Notes: generated by a model not told the origin, from the sequence alone. Shown: positions 37,201-50,520, counted from the stretch's first letter. The stretch: 64,000 bases of DNA from Luscinia megarhynchos (GCA_034336665.1 CM067592.1:46343761-46407760); one strand, 5' to 3'. A program made the numbers and translations.

Positions 37201-40200
37201 CAATGCATGTCATTTTACTCACATAAACTGAGCCAAGCAACTGCTATCTGAGCTTTTCCCCACAGCATACTCCTCAGAGGTGCCTGGGTTCCCACCCTTT
37301 GAAAAGAAACTGCAGGAACCACAGATAGTGCAGTGAAGTAGCCATGAGGTCACATATGAAGACCTACAACAGCCCCAATGATGTACGGACCGTCCCAAAA
37401 GTGCTGAAACATCTTGACTGTGAGGAAGCAGCACTAAGTTTCATCTTCTTACCGCTTGGCTCCCATCCAAAATCTGCAGCAGCCATGCAGACATCAGGGA
37501 AATATGACTAACACTAACTTACACCCATGAGTGATCCTGGTTTCTCATCAGTCCTGCCCAAACTTCAGCTAAAGGCACAATGTAAATAGGAGGATGATAA
37601 TTATAGCAGCCAAATGGCTTTACCAGTCCACTTAATCTCATTTTAAGTGCCTAATAAGTATCCCTTGAAGATCTGTGATCTACTTGTCACATGGATTAAA
37701 AAGCAAGCAACTGATAAAAAAATAATTCTGTGGAAAGTTCTTTTTCTGACTATTCCTGACACAGATCCAGCAGACATCTGTTCTTGGTACATTGCTCCAA
37801 AGTAGCCAAAGATCTAGGTAGGAGAGGTTGCTGTTTCTTGTGAAGTTTACAGCTCATGGAAGCACAAGTGGACTGGTATCTACACAAACACACTGTGTTG
37901 CACTTCACTTCCCACACATGGAGGATGCACCACTGTCAGCAATTTTTGGAGAGAAGGGACTCACTGAAATGCATAAGAAGGATTCAGTGGAACCACTTCA
38001 GCCCATAGGCGAGCCATGGGAGTGGGTGTTCCTCTCTGAGCAGCTCTAAATTAAGAGAGTATCATGGAGGGGCTCTTCATTACAGATAGGCCAGCCCACT
38101 TGTAACAACAGCACAGTGGTGGTGGGATTATGACCAGAACTGCATGCCTTCACATTTTGAAGGAATTGGCAACTAAAGAGTTTTTAAACAACAATTTTTA
38201 CAACACCCTACCTGAGAGGAGGTGCACCCATCTCACCCTGCTTCTCCTGAACTCTCTTCTCCCTGTGAAGAGAACACTTATTCTCAGCATGCAAATGTCT
38301 AGGGAGGGCAACTTTCTGACTGTGCAAGGCAGCAGGTGAGCCAGACTATTTATTTCACTTCATCTGGACCAAAAGGAAACCTTCCCCTTTCTTTCAGAGA
38401 ATTGTGGGTTTTTCTATTAATTAAAAAAAACCAAAAAAACAACAAAACAAATAAAACAGTTCACGGTCAGTTTCAAACTGAAAGCTTCTCATGAAACAAG
38501 AAAGCAAAGGAATTCTTTTGGAAAATGTCAAAATGTGTTGTTTCTACTTCCAGGAACTTTTACTCCCCTCTTTTCAATTAAAGCTGTTTGTCAGTTTGGA
38601 TCAATTTCAAGAAATAATTTAGTTTGCCACCAAAGCACACCCTTAAAGTCCAAGGCATGCATCTGGAAACTCCCTGCTTGTCTGGCATCATGATGCTCTG
38701 TGTATAGCAAGGGGGCTGTTTATGAGCATCCCTATATGTGGAGCTAAATGGACCAGTTTTGACTGTGGTACCTGGATTACCAAACCCACCTGCTTCAGCT
38801 AGAGCATACCTTCCAGAAAGAGCCAGTGTGAATCTTAAAGCTACATAATTAAATTAATGATGAACTAGTAACCAAGATCCACAGTCTGAGTGCTTGCTGA
38901 CAGACTACTGTTTTAAAAATATAAGAAATCCCTAAGTAAACAGTGCAGAGCTGTTATCAGATTTGGAGATGTGTAACTTTGAAGTTTAGGAGGAATTGTT
39001 TTGCTTGTGTGCAGAGACTGTAACTAGTCACTTAAGCCCCAAGTGGCAGAGCCAAATCTGGATAGCATTTACCAACAAAGTGAAGGTCCCACAAACACTA
39101 GCACCAGAATTACAGACATACTATGAACAGCCTCCAATGAGTATTGCTGGAATTAAATAAGAAGATAAGTGGAAAGGACATGGCAATCAGTACCTTTTTG
39201 AAATAAAAGATGGGGAAGGAACAGCCCTGCTTCCCTGCTAAGGCCTTGCTTCATTTTAGTTTGGTATATTCAGCTCCTGTATAGATACACTGACAATCCT
39301 GATGATGTTTGTGATTAATCATTAATACAACCCTTAAGAGGCTGAGCTGGGAGATGAGACACACTAGCCAGGATACAAACACAGTACATAAATGTGGGAC
39401 AAGCACAGGGTGCAAGGAGCTCAAAAGACAGGAAGAAGATACCTTTGCTCATTTGGTAAGTCTAAATAATTGTCTGCTAGTTTTCACAGATATTTCAGAA
39501 AGGAAAGCTTTAAAGAGAAAAATTAGGAGAAATTTAAGGAAAAAATTGAGCAACACAGCGATAACCTGTGAATAAAGCACTGAGAAAGAGATGTTTAAAC
39601 ATAAATTGTGTTTAACCAGTGGAATGGATGGAGATATCAAAAATGTTTGTTTCTTCTTATCAAATGCAACTCCTAACAGGAAATCTTATTTCAGGTTAAT
39701 GCAGTCAGACATTTTAGAGTCAGTACAGGAAAACTACGTTCACAGTTATGGGCATGTCTGTGGGAAGATCTTGCAAGGTTGGCTGGTTGCTTTTAAGGGG
39801 TAGGATTTTAATTTTATACCTTGTGAAAATCACGAAGTTGATTGAAGCCAAAATTCACAGATGGGAGGGAAAAAGACAGCAGTCTGCTCTTGAGGGAGGA
39901 TTATTCTGTCACACAGGACACAATAGAGACCTCTTCTTTTACTACTTTAACAAGTTTTGCTTCATGCTGGCATTCCTGCTTCAGAAAGGCACTGTCATGG
40001 GAAACGGATTCTGCCTGGAGACCAGACATTGTTCAGGATATCCCTTCCACCTCCGCGTGCTATTCAGCATTAGCACAGCCGTAAGCAAAGCCCTGAGACT
40101 ATTGAAATTTCTTTCTTCATCTCCCTCTTTCTCTTTGACAAATGTGTGACAAGGATGCAATTGTTTGAAAGCCCAGTGATGGAGAAAACAGAGAGCGAAG

Positions 40201-42487
40201 CCTTCAGACGTGCCTCAGTGATTTAGAAGCCTTCCCCCAAGACTTGTGAAAAAGGTCACGGGAGGTCTTCCATAGGGTTCAGCTTCCCAGCAGGGCTCTG
40301 GATGCCAATGTAAAGGCACTTAAATTCCTTTAACAGCTGACCCCTTTGTGGATGTTCCCACCTAGGATTATCCTGGCTCCTGGGTTGAAGAATAGCCCTT
40401 AGCCAACTAATGGATCACAGGCCCTTCCCTTTGAATATCTGCAGTTTGTGTTGGGTAATCGCCCATCCAGCCAGCAGGAAGTTGTTTCTTCATTAAAATG
40501 ACAAAAGCTTTTGAACGATGAAGATAAGAGCTCTTCTGATGAATCATGGGCAGGGCTGGTTTGGGAAATATTGTTTCATGCTACCCAGAAGTTACTCAGC
40601 AGCTTGCCGGTAAGGTAGCCTAAGCACAGCCTATGAAGCTCAGGCGTTGATCTGTGCATACATTCCTCTGTCAAAGCCCAGCCCAGCCCTAAACCAGGCC
40701 TTTTCCCCTGCAGCTGTTGAGGCACAGGGTGCCAGAGGTACTCTTGGTGTGAGCAGACATGTGGACCCAGCTTCTGCTGGGCAATGGAGAGCCCAAGAAC
40801 ATGTCTGCAGTGGAAAATTCCACGGACAGCAACCCTCTCCTGAGGGTACTCCTGCTCTGCCTCCTAAAGGGAGAGCACTCTCACTCCTAAACCCAGCACT
40901 CCTAAACCCCATGCACTGGGCCCCCCATGCCAACTCCTTCTCTGCCCACAGACAACCCTTCCCACCTTCCCCCCTTCAGAGATTTCCTCTCCTCGAGGCT
41001 ACAAGTTGCCCTCTTAGTGGGAGGGCATAAGGAGGTGGTGTCAGACCCCCTTCCATTAAGGCTAAGCTATTTAAAGATCAGTGGGCCAGAAAGAGGGACC
41101 AAGGGTCAGCATCATTGCTCAGAGGAGTATTTACATATTTCATGCACTGGCGGTTTCATTTACAGAACTCCACAAGTCCTTTGAGCAAGCTAGGCACAAT
41201 GCATCCCTTCTGGCAGGGGCAGCTGTGACTGCCAGGTGACCTCCTCAGAGCCCTTGCTATTTTGACTATCACTGGAGGTCCTGCCAGAAAGAGGCAGGAG
41301 CTTCTCCAGGCCCAGAGCAGCACACAGTACAGCCCATGGTGGGGTGATCTGGCTCCTCTGCTGTGGACACTAGCCCTGCCTGGTCAGGAGGGTGATGCTG
41401 GCCAATGCAGAGCAGCCACTCCTGTACTCCTCCAGCCGCTTCAGGGACTGAGCACCTGCCATCAGTGCCACTGTGATCTGTGAGTGCACAGAGCAGTGCT
41501 AGGTGCTGACCCCCACGCTTGCTAAACGGCAAGAGCTGAACTGTTGCTGGACTCATGCAAAGGGGTGTGCATTTTGTGGTGCTGCTGCTAATCTGGTCAG
41601 CCCCCTGTGCCCTGGGTCCACACAGACCCCAGGGGCCACAGGACCTGCCATCAATCCCAGCCACCCACAAGGCCAGCAGCCCTGGCAACCCAAATGTCTT
41701 CCTGTCCTTGTTCCTGCAGGTGTGGGGGGAGATGCCTGTAGGCTGCAGGTGCCAGGCACCCCCAGTGAACTTGCTCTGAGCACTGGGAGCAGCTGGTCTT
41801 TCCCACCTCAGCTCCAGGACTTCAAATCATGGTAATGTGCTCTCCATCTGCCCAAGAGCTGCCTGCCCTGCACCATAATACAGGGTTATAGCTGCCTGGG
41901 AACAGTGACATGCCTACAAGCTCCATGTGCTTCCATCACCGGACCCAGAGAGTAATTTGAGCAGCAGGCATACATCCCAAGTCCTTTCATAAACCTCTGC
42001 ACTAAACCTCTGACTCAGAATAAAACCAGAAAGAAATGTCTTTCTGCGGCCTCTCTCCCTAAGTGACCCCTCCTGAAAGCGCTCTAGGCTTCCAAAACAA
42101 ACAAAGGAAAAAAAATCAAAGAAATGGAATATTATTAAAACAAAAAAAGGAGCAGAACCTCAGGCACCATTTAGGAAAGTACTGTGTCTTCCTCCGGCAC
42201 TGTGCCATCTAGGCACAGCTTAATGCCTAGAAGGCTGGGAAAGGTTCTGGGAGAAAAGTCCGCTGTGCGGGAACATTTTAAGGGCCTGAGTGGTAATGAG
42301 TCAGTGGTGAGCTTTGGATTCAGATGTTTCCCACCTAGAACCTGCTCAATGTGCAGACTATCCAGGGGAAAGACAAGGGAGTCCATTTTCCCTGGTTCGC
42401 AGATGTAAGGGGATGTAAGGGGGCAGCTCAGTCCAGCTGCTCCTGTCACTAGCAGGTTCCCACCTGTGCTGGTTGGTACTCCAGACT

Positions 42488-42600
42488 CACAGCACAGGTC
42501 AGGTTGGAAGGGATCACAGTGGGTCACATGGTCTAACCTCACTGCTCAAGGGGCAGGGTGATCCCAGAGCACATGGGCGTGTGCAACAACTTTTGTCTGT
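42488..42600 (-). mobile_element. Short CR1 LINE fragment (sense on minus strand)
   Basis: The plus strand 'cagcacaggtcaggttggaagggatcacag', then 'catggtctaacctcactgctca', matches the reverse-complement CR1 3' end. Confidence 0.8.
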
Positions 42601-44271
42601 ATTTCAAGGAAGGGAGAACCACACAGTTTCTGCCATCTATCCATGATGGAGTCTGCTTTGGCTTTTCTGTGGTGTCCTCAGTGCTTCCTTTCTTCTTTCT
42701 CTTCCCACCTCTTTCTGCAGACTCACCTGCCCCCAGGTCTTTGCAGTGCAGAAGGACTGCAGGTGGGCTTGCAAAAATCATGAGCCAAATGTGCAGCTTT
42801 CTATCTCATAGGGTCTCTAAACAATTAGCTGGGATTTTGCCTTGGTGTTTAACTTCACAGACAGGAGTTGGGCAGCTTGGAGATCTCATATGGCTACATC
42901 AAGCAGGAGTACAAGGAAGCTCTGAGATTTAGGGTCCCAGCATATTTAATGCTCGACTAGTTCCTAAGTCTCTGCTTCATGCAGCAGGACAAGCTATCTT
43001 CTGGGTTAGCCACAAGCAAATCTGGGTACTGCCAGGAATGTGGTGAACTGCCCATAAGGGGAGAGGATCCCCAGTTATCACAGGGGGCTCCGGCATCTCC
43101 TCCAGACAAAGAGAAGAAAAAAAAAAACCAAAGCAGAGGTGCCAGAAAAGATATTGCTGTGTACCTGCATGAGGCCAAATGCCTTCACCTAGTGCACACA
43201 GCTCCTGCCCCTACAAGGAGGTTGAGCAATAACCTGGCAGGAATTTATCAGGAGTTAAGTCCCGGTTACCAAATGCAGGTTGCATGGGGCCAGCATGTGG
43301 GTGCAAACCCTCTTTTTACGCTCCGTTTGCCCTCGTTCTGGCGCTGGCCCTGCCATGAGCTCATTGGAAAACAGCTTTGTGCACATCAGCCACACGAGAT
43401 ACGCTTCCCTCCACACCCAGCCCTGGCGACTCATGCAGTGCTGAAACACTCCTCACTCGGTGGGGAGGTGAGGCAGCCCCCTCTGACTGCCGTGCAAGCT
43501 GTGTGACACTTGGTGCTAGAGGAGGCTTGGGACCAGAAAGACAGCTGTGGTCAGTCTCTGGAGCAACATGGGGAGAGGCTGAACTCTGTGAGGGAATCAG
43601 TTGGAATGAGCATTGTATGTGGACTGAGTTTTATTCTGGATTTGCCAGATGACCTTAGAACAGCAACGTGAACCAGCATGGCTTTCCTGGCCACAGTTAC
43701 ACCCTCTGTGCCCAAGGGGTGTTGTAGGAAAGGGCACACAGCAGCACACGCCTCCTGATGCCACACAGGTGGTTCCACAGCCAGGTCGGCATCTACGCTG
43801 ACAGCTGTGCCAAGCAGCTGGATGTAACCGGGCTGGGAGAGAATTCTTGAGCCCCAGAGCATCGAAGAAAAAACCCATTTCCCCATAACTACTGTCCAGC
43901 TCGCTCTGTAGTGGCAGAAGACTACAGAGACAGAAGCTGGCCACAAAAACTGGCAGAATGTACTGGGAGAGGAGTCTAAGCCTGCCAGCAGTGCCCTCAC
44001 CTGAGTTCCTCTGCTCTCGGGGGATGCTGCTTCCACCCCAGCCATGCAGCATGCAAGGCCACTGCTCCAGTCCTGGCTCTCCGTATCTCCCACCTGCGGA
44101 CTCAGGGGTCGTGGCGCTGTCGGAGCTGCCACAACCCACCCTGTTTTTCAGGCTGTATCAGACCGAGGGTTTCAGGTTGCGGTGGGAGGACATTCCTACT
44201 GCACCACATTCCTTGCAGGGCTAATCCTCAGGAGAATGCGCCGGCATGCACAGCAGCCCCAAGCTGTGCCT

Positions 44272-45224
44272 GAGCCCGGCCAGAGGCACAGCCGGACCTG
44301 AGCCCAGCCAGAGGCACAGCCAGGCCTGAGCCCGGCCAGAGGCACAGCCAGGCCTGAGCCCAGCCAGAGGCACAGCCAGGCCTGAGCCCGGCCAGAGGCA
44401 CAGCCGGACCTGAGCCCGGCCAGAGGCACAGCCAGACCTGAGCCTGGCCAGAGGCACAGCCGGACCTGAGCCCGGCCAGAGGCACAGCCAGGCCTGAGCC
44501 CAGCCAGAGGCACAACCAGACCTGAGCCCGGCCAGAGGCACAGCCAGGCCTGAGCCCGGCCAGAGGCACAGCCGGACCTGAGCCCAGCCAGAGGCACAGC
44601 CAGGCCTGAGCTCCGCCAGAGGCACAGCCAGGCCTGGAGCCCAGCCAGAGGCACAGCCAGGCCTGAGCCCGGCCAGAGGCACAGCCGGACCTGAGCCCAG
44701 CCAGAGGCACAGCCAGGCCTGAGCCCGGCCAGAGGCACAGCCAGGCCTGAGCCCAGCCAGAGGCACAGCCAGGCCTGAGCCCGGCCAGAGGCACAGCCGG
44801 ACCTGAGCCCAGCCAGAGGCACAGCCAGACCTGAGCCTGGCCAGAGGCACAGCCGACCTGAGCCCGGCCAGAGGCACAGCCAGGCCTGAGCCCAGCCAGA
44901 GGCACAACCAGACCTGAGCTCCCGGCCAGAGAGGCACAGCCAGGCCTGAGCCCAGCCAGAGGCACAACCAGACCTGAGCCTCGCCAGAGGCACAGCCAGG
45001 CCTGAGCCCGCCAGAGGCACAGTCGATCTGAGCCCAGCCAGAGGCACAGCCAGGCCTGAGCCCGGCCAGAGGCACAGCCGACCTGAGCCTGGCCAGAGGC
45101 ACAGCCGGACCTGAGCCCGGCCAGAGGCACAGCCGGACCTGAGCCCGGCCAGAGGCACAGCCGGACCTGAGCCCGGCCAGAGGCACAGCCGGACCTGAGC
45201 CCGGCCAGAGGCACAGCTGGACCT
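44272..45224. repeat. 28-bp minisatellite, 34 units
   Basis: Unit consensus on the plus strand: GAGCCCGGCCAGAGGCACAG followed by CCGGACCT. I count 34 contiguous units, all 28 bp except four or five with 1-4 bp indels. Two main dimorphic sites occur (CCCGGCC/CCCAGCC and CCGGACCT/CCAGGCCT). Units 1-9 recur in nearly the same order as units 15-23, implying a block duplication. GC-rich with strand asymmetry. Because 28 is not a multiple of 3, any stop-free unit leaves all three frames open, which explains the overlapping minus-strand ORFs of 321-396 codons. Confidence 0.98.
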
Positions 45225-47207
45225 GAGCTGGCCTGGCCTGGGCTCAGCCCAGACCGGGCCCAGCCCAGCCCCACCACGCCACGCGTGAGCTGGCAGCTCC
45301 AGCAAGCCTTGTCCCATTTGCTGCTGCCAGAGACCTTTTTGCAGCTCAGATGTGCCCGCAGTGAAGTTTAAAGAGCAGCAAGACACAAACTGCTGCTGCC
45401 ACAGGGACCCCAGCGTTTCACTGCCTGCCGGGCATAACCACCCAGAGGTCTAGCAGGTCTCAGCTGGTCTGTCCAGAAAGGTCAGCTGGTTTTCTCCCAT
45501 TCTGTAGAACAGGACTTGCATCTACTGAAAGGCTGCCACACTCCTGCCAATGTTCTGGGCATTTCAGAAGTATCTTCCTTTAAAACTTAGTTTTTATCCT
45601 CATCTAAGTACAACTCTCCTGCAAGTGTCTCATCTGTACTATCAATTGGCAGAGGCTGGGACAGAAAAGTGTCTTTCTCTCTTTGCCTGATGCTTTAGCT
45701 CTTTGCTATAACCACAAAAAAATTTTTATTTTACAAGGTGAAATGCTATAATAATGGAAAAATTACTTTCCCTAATCCAAACTCTGGAGATCTCTTGAGC
45801 TACTGGTCTGCAATTTGGTGGATGTGTCTGCAAAGATACCAGGTGAAGAAAGCAAGCTAGTTAAAGTAGTTAAAGTAATTAAAATACCTGTGAAAGGATA
45901 CAGAGGGAAATTATTTTTATGTCTACTACAGCTTTTAGAAATCTAGCCTTCCTTTCCTAGGCCCAGATATTTAGGCTGGGCTTGTGTTTTCACCCCAACT
46001 ACTCTCCTGTCCTTGCTGGAGAAATATGGTTGAAAGTTACCTTAAACCTTTGTCAAAATTCCAGTGCTTCTCTGTTTGGACTTGGCCAGTGTAATCCTGC
46101 CTAAAAAAATGCAGAAAATATTTCAAAGTCCAACTTTGAAAGGACAGCCATTGCTTTATTTGTGTTTAATTAAAAATAATAATGAAATAATAGTAATTGT
46201 TTTCCAGACCCATGGTAATTAGCAATCCAACCTACAGGTCCCATGGGAAAGAGCCTTAGTTTCTTAGTGTGCTTGAATATTGACTTGCTCTAGACATTGC
46301 CAAAGTTTTGAGTTCAGCAATTTTTTGGGAGGGGGTTTCCAACTTCGACTTCGTAGCAATTTAACTGTCATGCTCCAAACCACAGAGTTTTACTACAGCC
46401 TCCATTTCCCTTTGTTTTACCTGAACTTCTCATCTTGCTCTGCAAATCCTATGCCAGAATGAGTCATTCCTGCAGGATTAGCTCTGATTTTTCAATCCTC
46501 TTTCAGTGTTGCCCAGACTAGTTCTGAGGAGAAAAAACTTGACACGCCCCATTCAGGATGTGTAAGAAGTGAATGAAAGAAATTACCTTCAGTGCTCAAC
46601 TATTTGCACTGAACCAGCAAGAACCACCCCATCTCTCCACCACAGCCGAGCCCTCAGCACGGCACAGTGTCACTGACAGCACTGGGCTGGCAGCTCCAGA
46701 CAAGGGCGATGCACCAATGCCCCAGTCCTTTGGGTTGCTCCCTCTCGGCACTGTGGTACACGCAGGGATGTTGGTTTGCTCCAGACCCCAGAGGGAGTGT
46801 CCCGAGAATGACCTACGGGGGCCCCCAGGAAGGAATGGGGGCACCACGTGCTGCCCGTGGGGTGCACTGCCCTGGTTTTGCTCTCTGAGCATCAGGGAGG
46901 CTGCACTGAGCCCAGCTGTGATCTCCTGCCTTTAGGGTGGAGGTACTTCGGGAGGCCCCCCTCTTTCTGCTGACTGCAGAGGTCAGTCCTGTACCTCCTG
47001 TGTTTAGCACCTTGTCCAGACCAGAGAGTCTTCTGCTAACTTACTGGAAGCAGATCTTAGCCTGTCCCTGCCCTCAGACCTTTTCTTATGCTCACATCAA
47101 AATAAACACTTCTTACAGGAAGAAAAATTATTTTAAAAAATTATTTTCACATTTAATTTTCCACCTCTCCCTTGTTCTCTGTTTTTTAAAGTAATAAAGT
47201 CACTCTC

Positions 47208-47785
47208 TGTTGTGGTTTAACCCCAGCCTGCAACCCCCACAGCTGCTCACTCACTCCCCCCGGTGGGACAGGGGGGAGAACTGGAAGAGCAAAACCAAGA
47301 AAACTGAGATAGAGACGGTTTAATAGGTAAAGCAAAAGTCACACACACAAGCAAAGCAAAACAAGTAATTAATTCACCGTTTCCCACGGGCAGGCAGGTG
47401 TTCAGCCATCTCCAGGACAGCAGGGCCCCATCACGCCTCATGGTGACTTGGGCAGCCATCCCTCCGAACCTCCCCCTCCTCCTCCTTCTTCCCCCAGCTT
47501 TTTACGCTGAGCATGACACCATATGCTGTGGGATAGCCCTTGAGTTAGTTGGGATCAGATATCCAGGCTATGTCCCCTCCCAACTCCGTGTGCGCCCCCA
47601 GCCCCCTCTCTGGTCTGGTGGCTGAGAAACAGCAAAGGCTTGGGCTCTGTGTAAGCCCCGCTCAGCAGCAACAAAAACATTCCTGTGTTACCAACACTTG
47701 TTTCAGCGCGAATCCAAAACACGGCCCCATACTATTTTTTCACACCATTGAAAAAATTAACTCGATCCCAGCCAAAAACAGGCCA
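47208..47785 (-). mobile_element. Solo LTR of an avian ERVL-like endogenous retrovirus
   Basis: Sense strand is minus: it starts TGGCCTGTTTTTGGCTGGGA and ends GGGGTTAAACCACAACA, the well-known termini of a widespread bird LTR family (5' TG ... CA 3'). Length 578 bp. It is flanked by identical CTCTC at 47203-47207 and 47786-47790, a 5-bp target-site duplication as expected for ERVL-type integrases. No internal retroviral genes are present, so it is a solo LTR left by recombination. On the plus strand it reads from TGTTGTGGTTTAACCCC. Confidence 0.9.
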
Positions 47786-47859
47786 CTCTCACATAGCAAA
47801 TATTGCATTGTCTCGCAGCAGAGTAAAGGCGGGGGGGGTGTCTCAAAATGATGCCACTC

Positions 47860-48190
47860 TGCTTCCTTTTCCAGGTCCACAACATGAAGTGATCCTGGAA
47901 GTGACTGTTAAATCACTTGGAAGATCCGTTTTCGGATAATGGTCCAGCATGGTCGGCAAATTTGTGATTTGCATATGAATACCCAAACTGCATACGCAAA
48001 ACTATCAGAGCAAGCTGGAAGAAAGAAAACCTGAGCACCTGGCATTTTCAGAAGTCCTTTGATTGTGTCTAAGATCACTTTCCTGTATCATTGACTTGAG
48101 CTGATTTGACAGAAACTCCTGGAAATCGTGTTTTTATCACAGCAACAAGGAGAACTGCAAAAATGACAAGGTTTCTTCTCCAAGAAAAAC
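47860..48190. promoter_or_regulatory. Candidate regulatory element with perfect octamer
   Basis: Non-repetitive sequence directly after the solo LTR, with ATTTGCAT (47967-47974), TCF-like CCTTTGATTGTG at about 48057 and other compact motifs. It has no coding frame. Candidate only; octamers also occur elsewhere in the window (for example 4354-4361 and 3524-3531). Confidence 0.25.
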
Positions 48191-48194
48191 TTAA

Positions 48195-48310
48195 AGCATG
48201 GTTATACCCCCAGTTAGATCAGCTTGTTCAGGGCCATGACTAAGGCAAATTTTAAAAAGCCCGACAGACAGAGAGCCCACCATCTCTTTGGGAAACCTGC
48301 CCCATGGGAC
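48195..48310 (-). mobile_element. Short, old CR1-like fragment
   Basis: 'agatcagcttgttcagggcc' and 'agagagcccaccatctctttgggaaacctg' follow the reverse-complement CR1 order. Heavily diverged. Confidence 0.45.
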
Positions 48311-50274
48311 AGGCTTCACAAGAGAACTATGGACTGATCACAAAACAAGTAAGATCAGACTGTCCAAAATCAGAGATTTCTGAAACTTTTTGCTGTCTCA
48401 GAAATACATGCAGTGCACTGCCAATTTTTATTAGCAGCACAAAACTTAAAAACACTGATTTCTTTCCAGATTACCACGACCTACACACTTTTGCTTAGAG
48501 GTATTGCCTCAGGCAAATGCTGGGCAGATGCTTATCTAGTGTAAATCCCCACAGATCTGTTAACTTCAGCAGGATGCCAGCTATTCACTGCCTTTTCAGC
48601 CTTGTTTAAAAAAAGCCTGAATTTGAGAAATAACCCATTTTCTCATTTGGGGAGAGACATTTTTGTTACAGGCTCAAGCAAAACTCCAGCAGATTTCGGA
48701 AGGTACTTGTAAATAGGGCATTACTTGGTAATTACCATGGTGATTGCTAAAGGGTCAGAGAGAGGCAATGAGAACAAAGGGGCCTGGGGAAAAAAAACAG
48801 GGCCTCTTTGTAAAAGTATTCAGATTTTGTCAGCCAGTGCCAATAAGCTCGAACTATCCCCACTTTACACTTTGTTTTTCAAATAAAGACTATTTACATC
48901 CCTCAGGCATGGAATTACGGCGGGGTAGCGCTGGGTCCTAGGGATCCCCCACCAGCATCAACCCCGAGGGCTGAACGCATCCGTGGCAGAGGTACAGCTC
49001 ACCCTACTGCCTGGCGTGGTTTAACATCCAGCGGTGCACTCAGGCACACGCTCGCACACAATGCTGCAGCTTCTGTGCCTTGTTAAGTACAACTTTTCTT
49101 CCCTCGATCAGCGCTTGACACGCGCTCCCCAGCCTGAGCATCCACATGGCTGCACCCAAGGCCAGGGAAGAGCCCGAAAGGCAACTCAGTTTTAACTGGG
49201 AAATATTTTCAAGCCGGGGGTTTTGCCTCCAGCCGCAGGGCCACGCTGTGGCCGTGCTTTTGTCTCTCCTCGCAATCCCTGCTGCAAGCTCTGATCCCAT
49301 GTCTTTCTCCCCAGCTCCACCTCTGACCTGATTTGTCGCTAAGCACTTCCCCAAAAAACCCCGAAGAAGAGTCAGAAACTTGGCACACAAAAGGGCTGGG
49401 TGCCTGAACCTACCTACTGAAACAGCTTATTTTTGTTGATCAAGTAGAGTCATGCAAAGTGTGCTAAAAGCTGCGGTTTACCAGGGAAGGGCAACAAGTG
49501 TTTTGTTTAATAATGCTCAGTAATACAGTGATTTTCCTTGGTTTAAAGGAAAAAATAAGGACCAAAAAAGCACCTTTTCGTGGTCCGTGTAGACCAGTCC
49601 TAGAAAGCTGTGACATTACTTTTCATGTTTTTTTGCTCTCAGTGATGCTGAGAGTCTTTGATTCCAGACCAAGACCCAGAGGAGACGAAACTTAGATGAG
49701 CTTTTCCTGGCTACCCGTACAAGATTCTCTCAGCAAAACAAACCTCCCAACAAAGTGTTCCAGCAAAGGCTCTTCATACTCTTCCAGCTCCACCCCCAGC
49801 CCTTCCTCTCCACATTCCTTGCTTTTCCACGGTACTTCTCCTTCTCTTTCCCCTCCTTCATGTGTTCCCAGTCTTACCCCACTGCTTCCATGTACTAGCT
49901 CCCGACACCCTTTGCTCCCCTTTGTCTCCCTCCTTGGCTGATGCACTGTCTGTGACCACGAGCAAAGTGCTCTGCAAGGACTCATGTCTTGGGACAGAGA
50001 ATTGGTTAGTGAATTACAGGGCATCGTCACTGCAATTTGTTAGAGTTTTAAATATCCATATTTGGGTGAAACAACATGAAGAACACTGCCAACAAAGAAC
50101 ACCACGAAATTTCTCTCACCTGCACTGGGAAATTTACAGCTTGACTCTACAATTTGGCCTAAATGACCTGTCCCCTCTCCATCCCATGCTTAAGTGTGAG
50201 TTAGAAAAAGCCAATGTCCAGGACAATGTGGTCTGCAACAAAGCAAAAAGAAAATAAACAATACTTCTTTTCAC

Positions 50275-50520
50275 ATGGCTTATTGAAGTAAAGCAGGATA
50301 TTTGCAAATATATTTTGTTCACACTATGGCAAATAATTAGATAATTATATTTAAATAATTAGTTCCCCGTTTCCAAAACAAGCAATTAATAATTCCCTCT
50401 AGACTGTTGTATTGTATAATTTTCAATCAAGCATCAGGTTTCACTAGTAGCTGCGAAGAGGGCTGAATTACTATTGTGGCAAATAGTAATTTGTCTTTTA
50501 AAAGTTTGTAATCAGGTGAC
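50275..50520. promoter_or_regulatory. AT-rich homeodomain/POU site cluster
   Basis: Contains the 14-bp perfect palindrome ATATTTGCAAATAT (50298-50311), several AATAATTAG/TTAATAATT words and TAATTTG within about 200 bp. No simple-repeat periodicity and no coding frame. Candidate enhancer; function is inferred from motif density only. Confidence 0.3.

Larger units (their letters stand above)
23600..42485. other. Intergenic stretch between repeats, no gene seen
   Basis: Between the listed CR1 pieces I see no exon-like coding conservation on either strand. ORFs stay under about 145 codons. A/CA-rich simple sequence lies at about 38424-38455. 40150-40640 is non-repetitive, has TCF-, GATA- and homeodomain-like words and might be a conserved non-coding element, but that rests on base composition alone. 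Confidence 0.5.

Noticed and set aside
44196..45386. Minus-strand ORFs of 321-396 codons rich in CASGRAQ and AVPLAGL repeats
   Set aside because: They are the 28-bp minisatellite read through all three frames. A stop-free 28-bp unit keeps every frame open, and three overlapping frames are equally long, so there is no coding signal.
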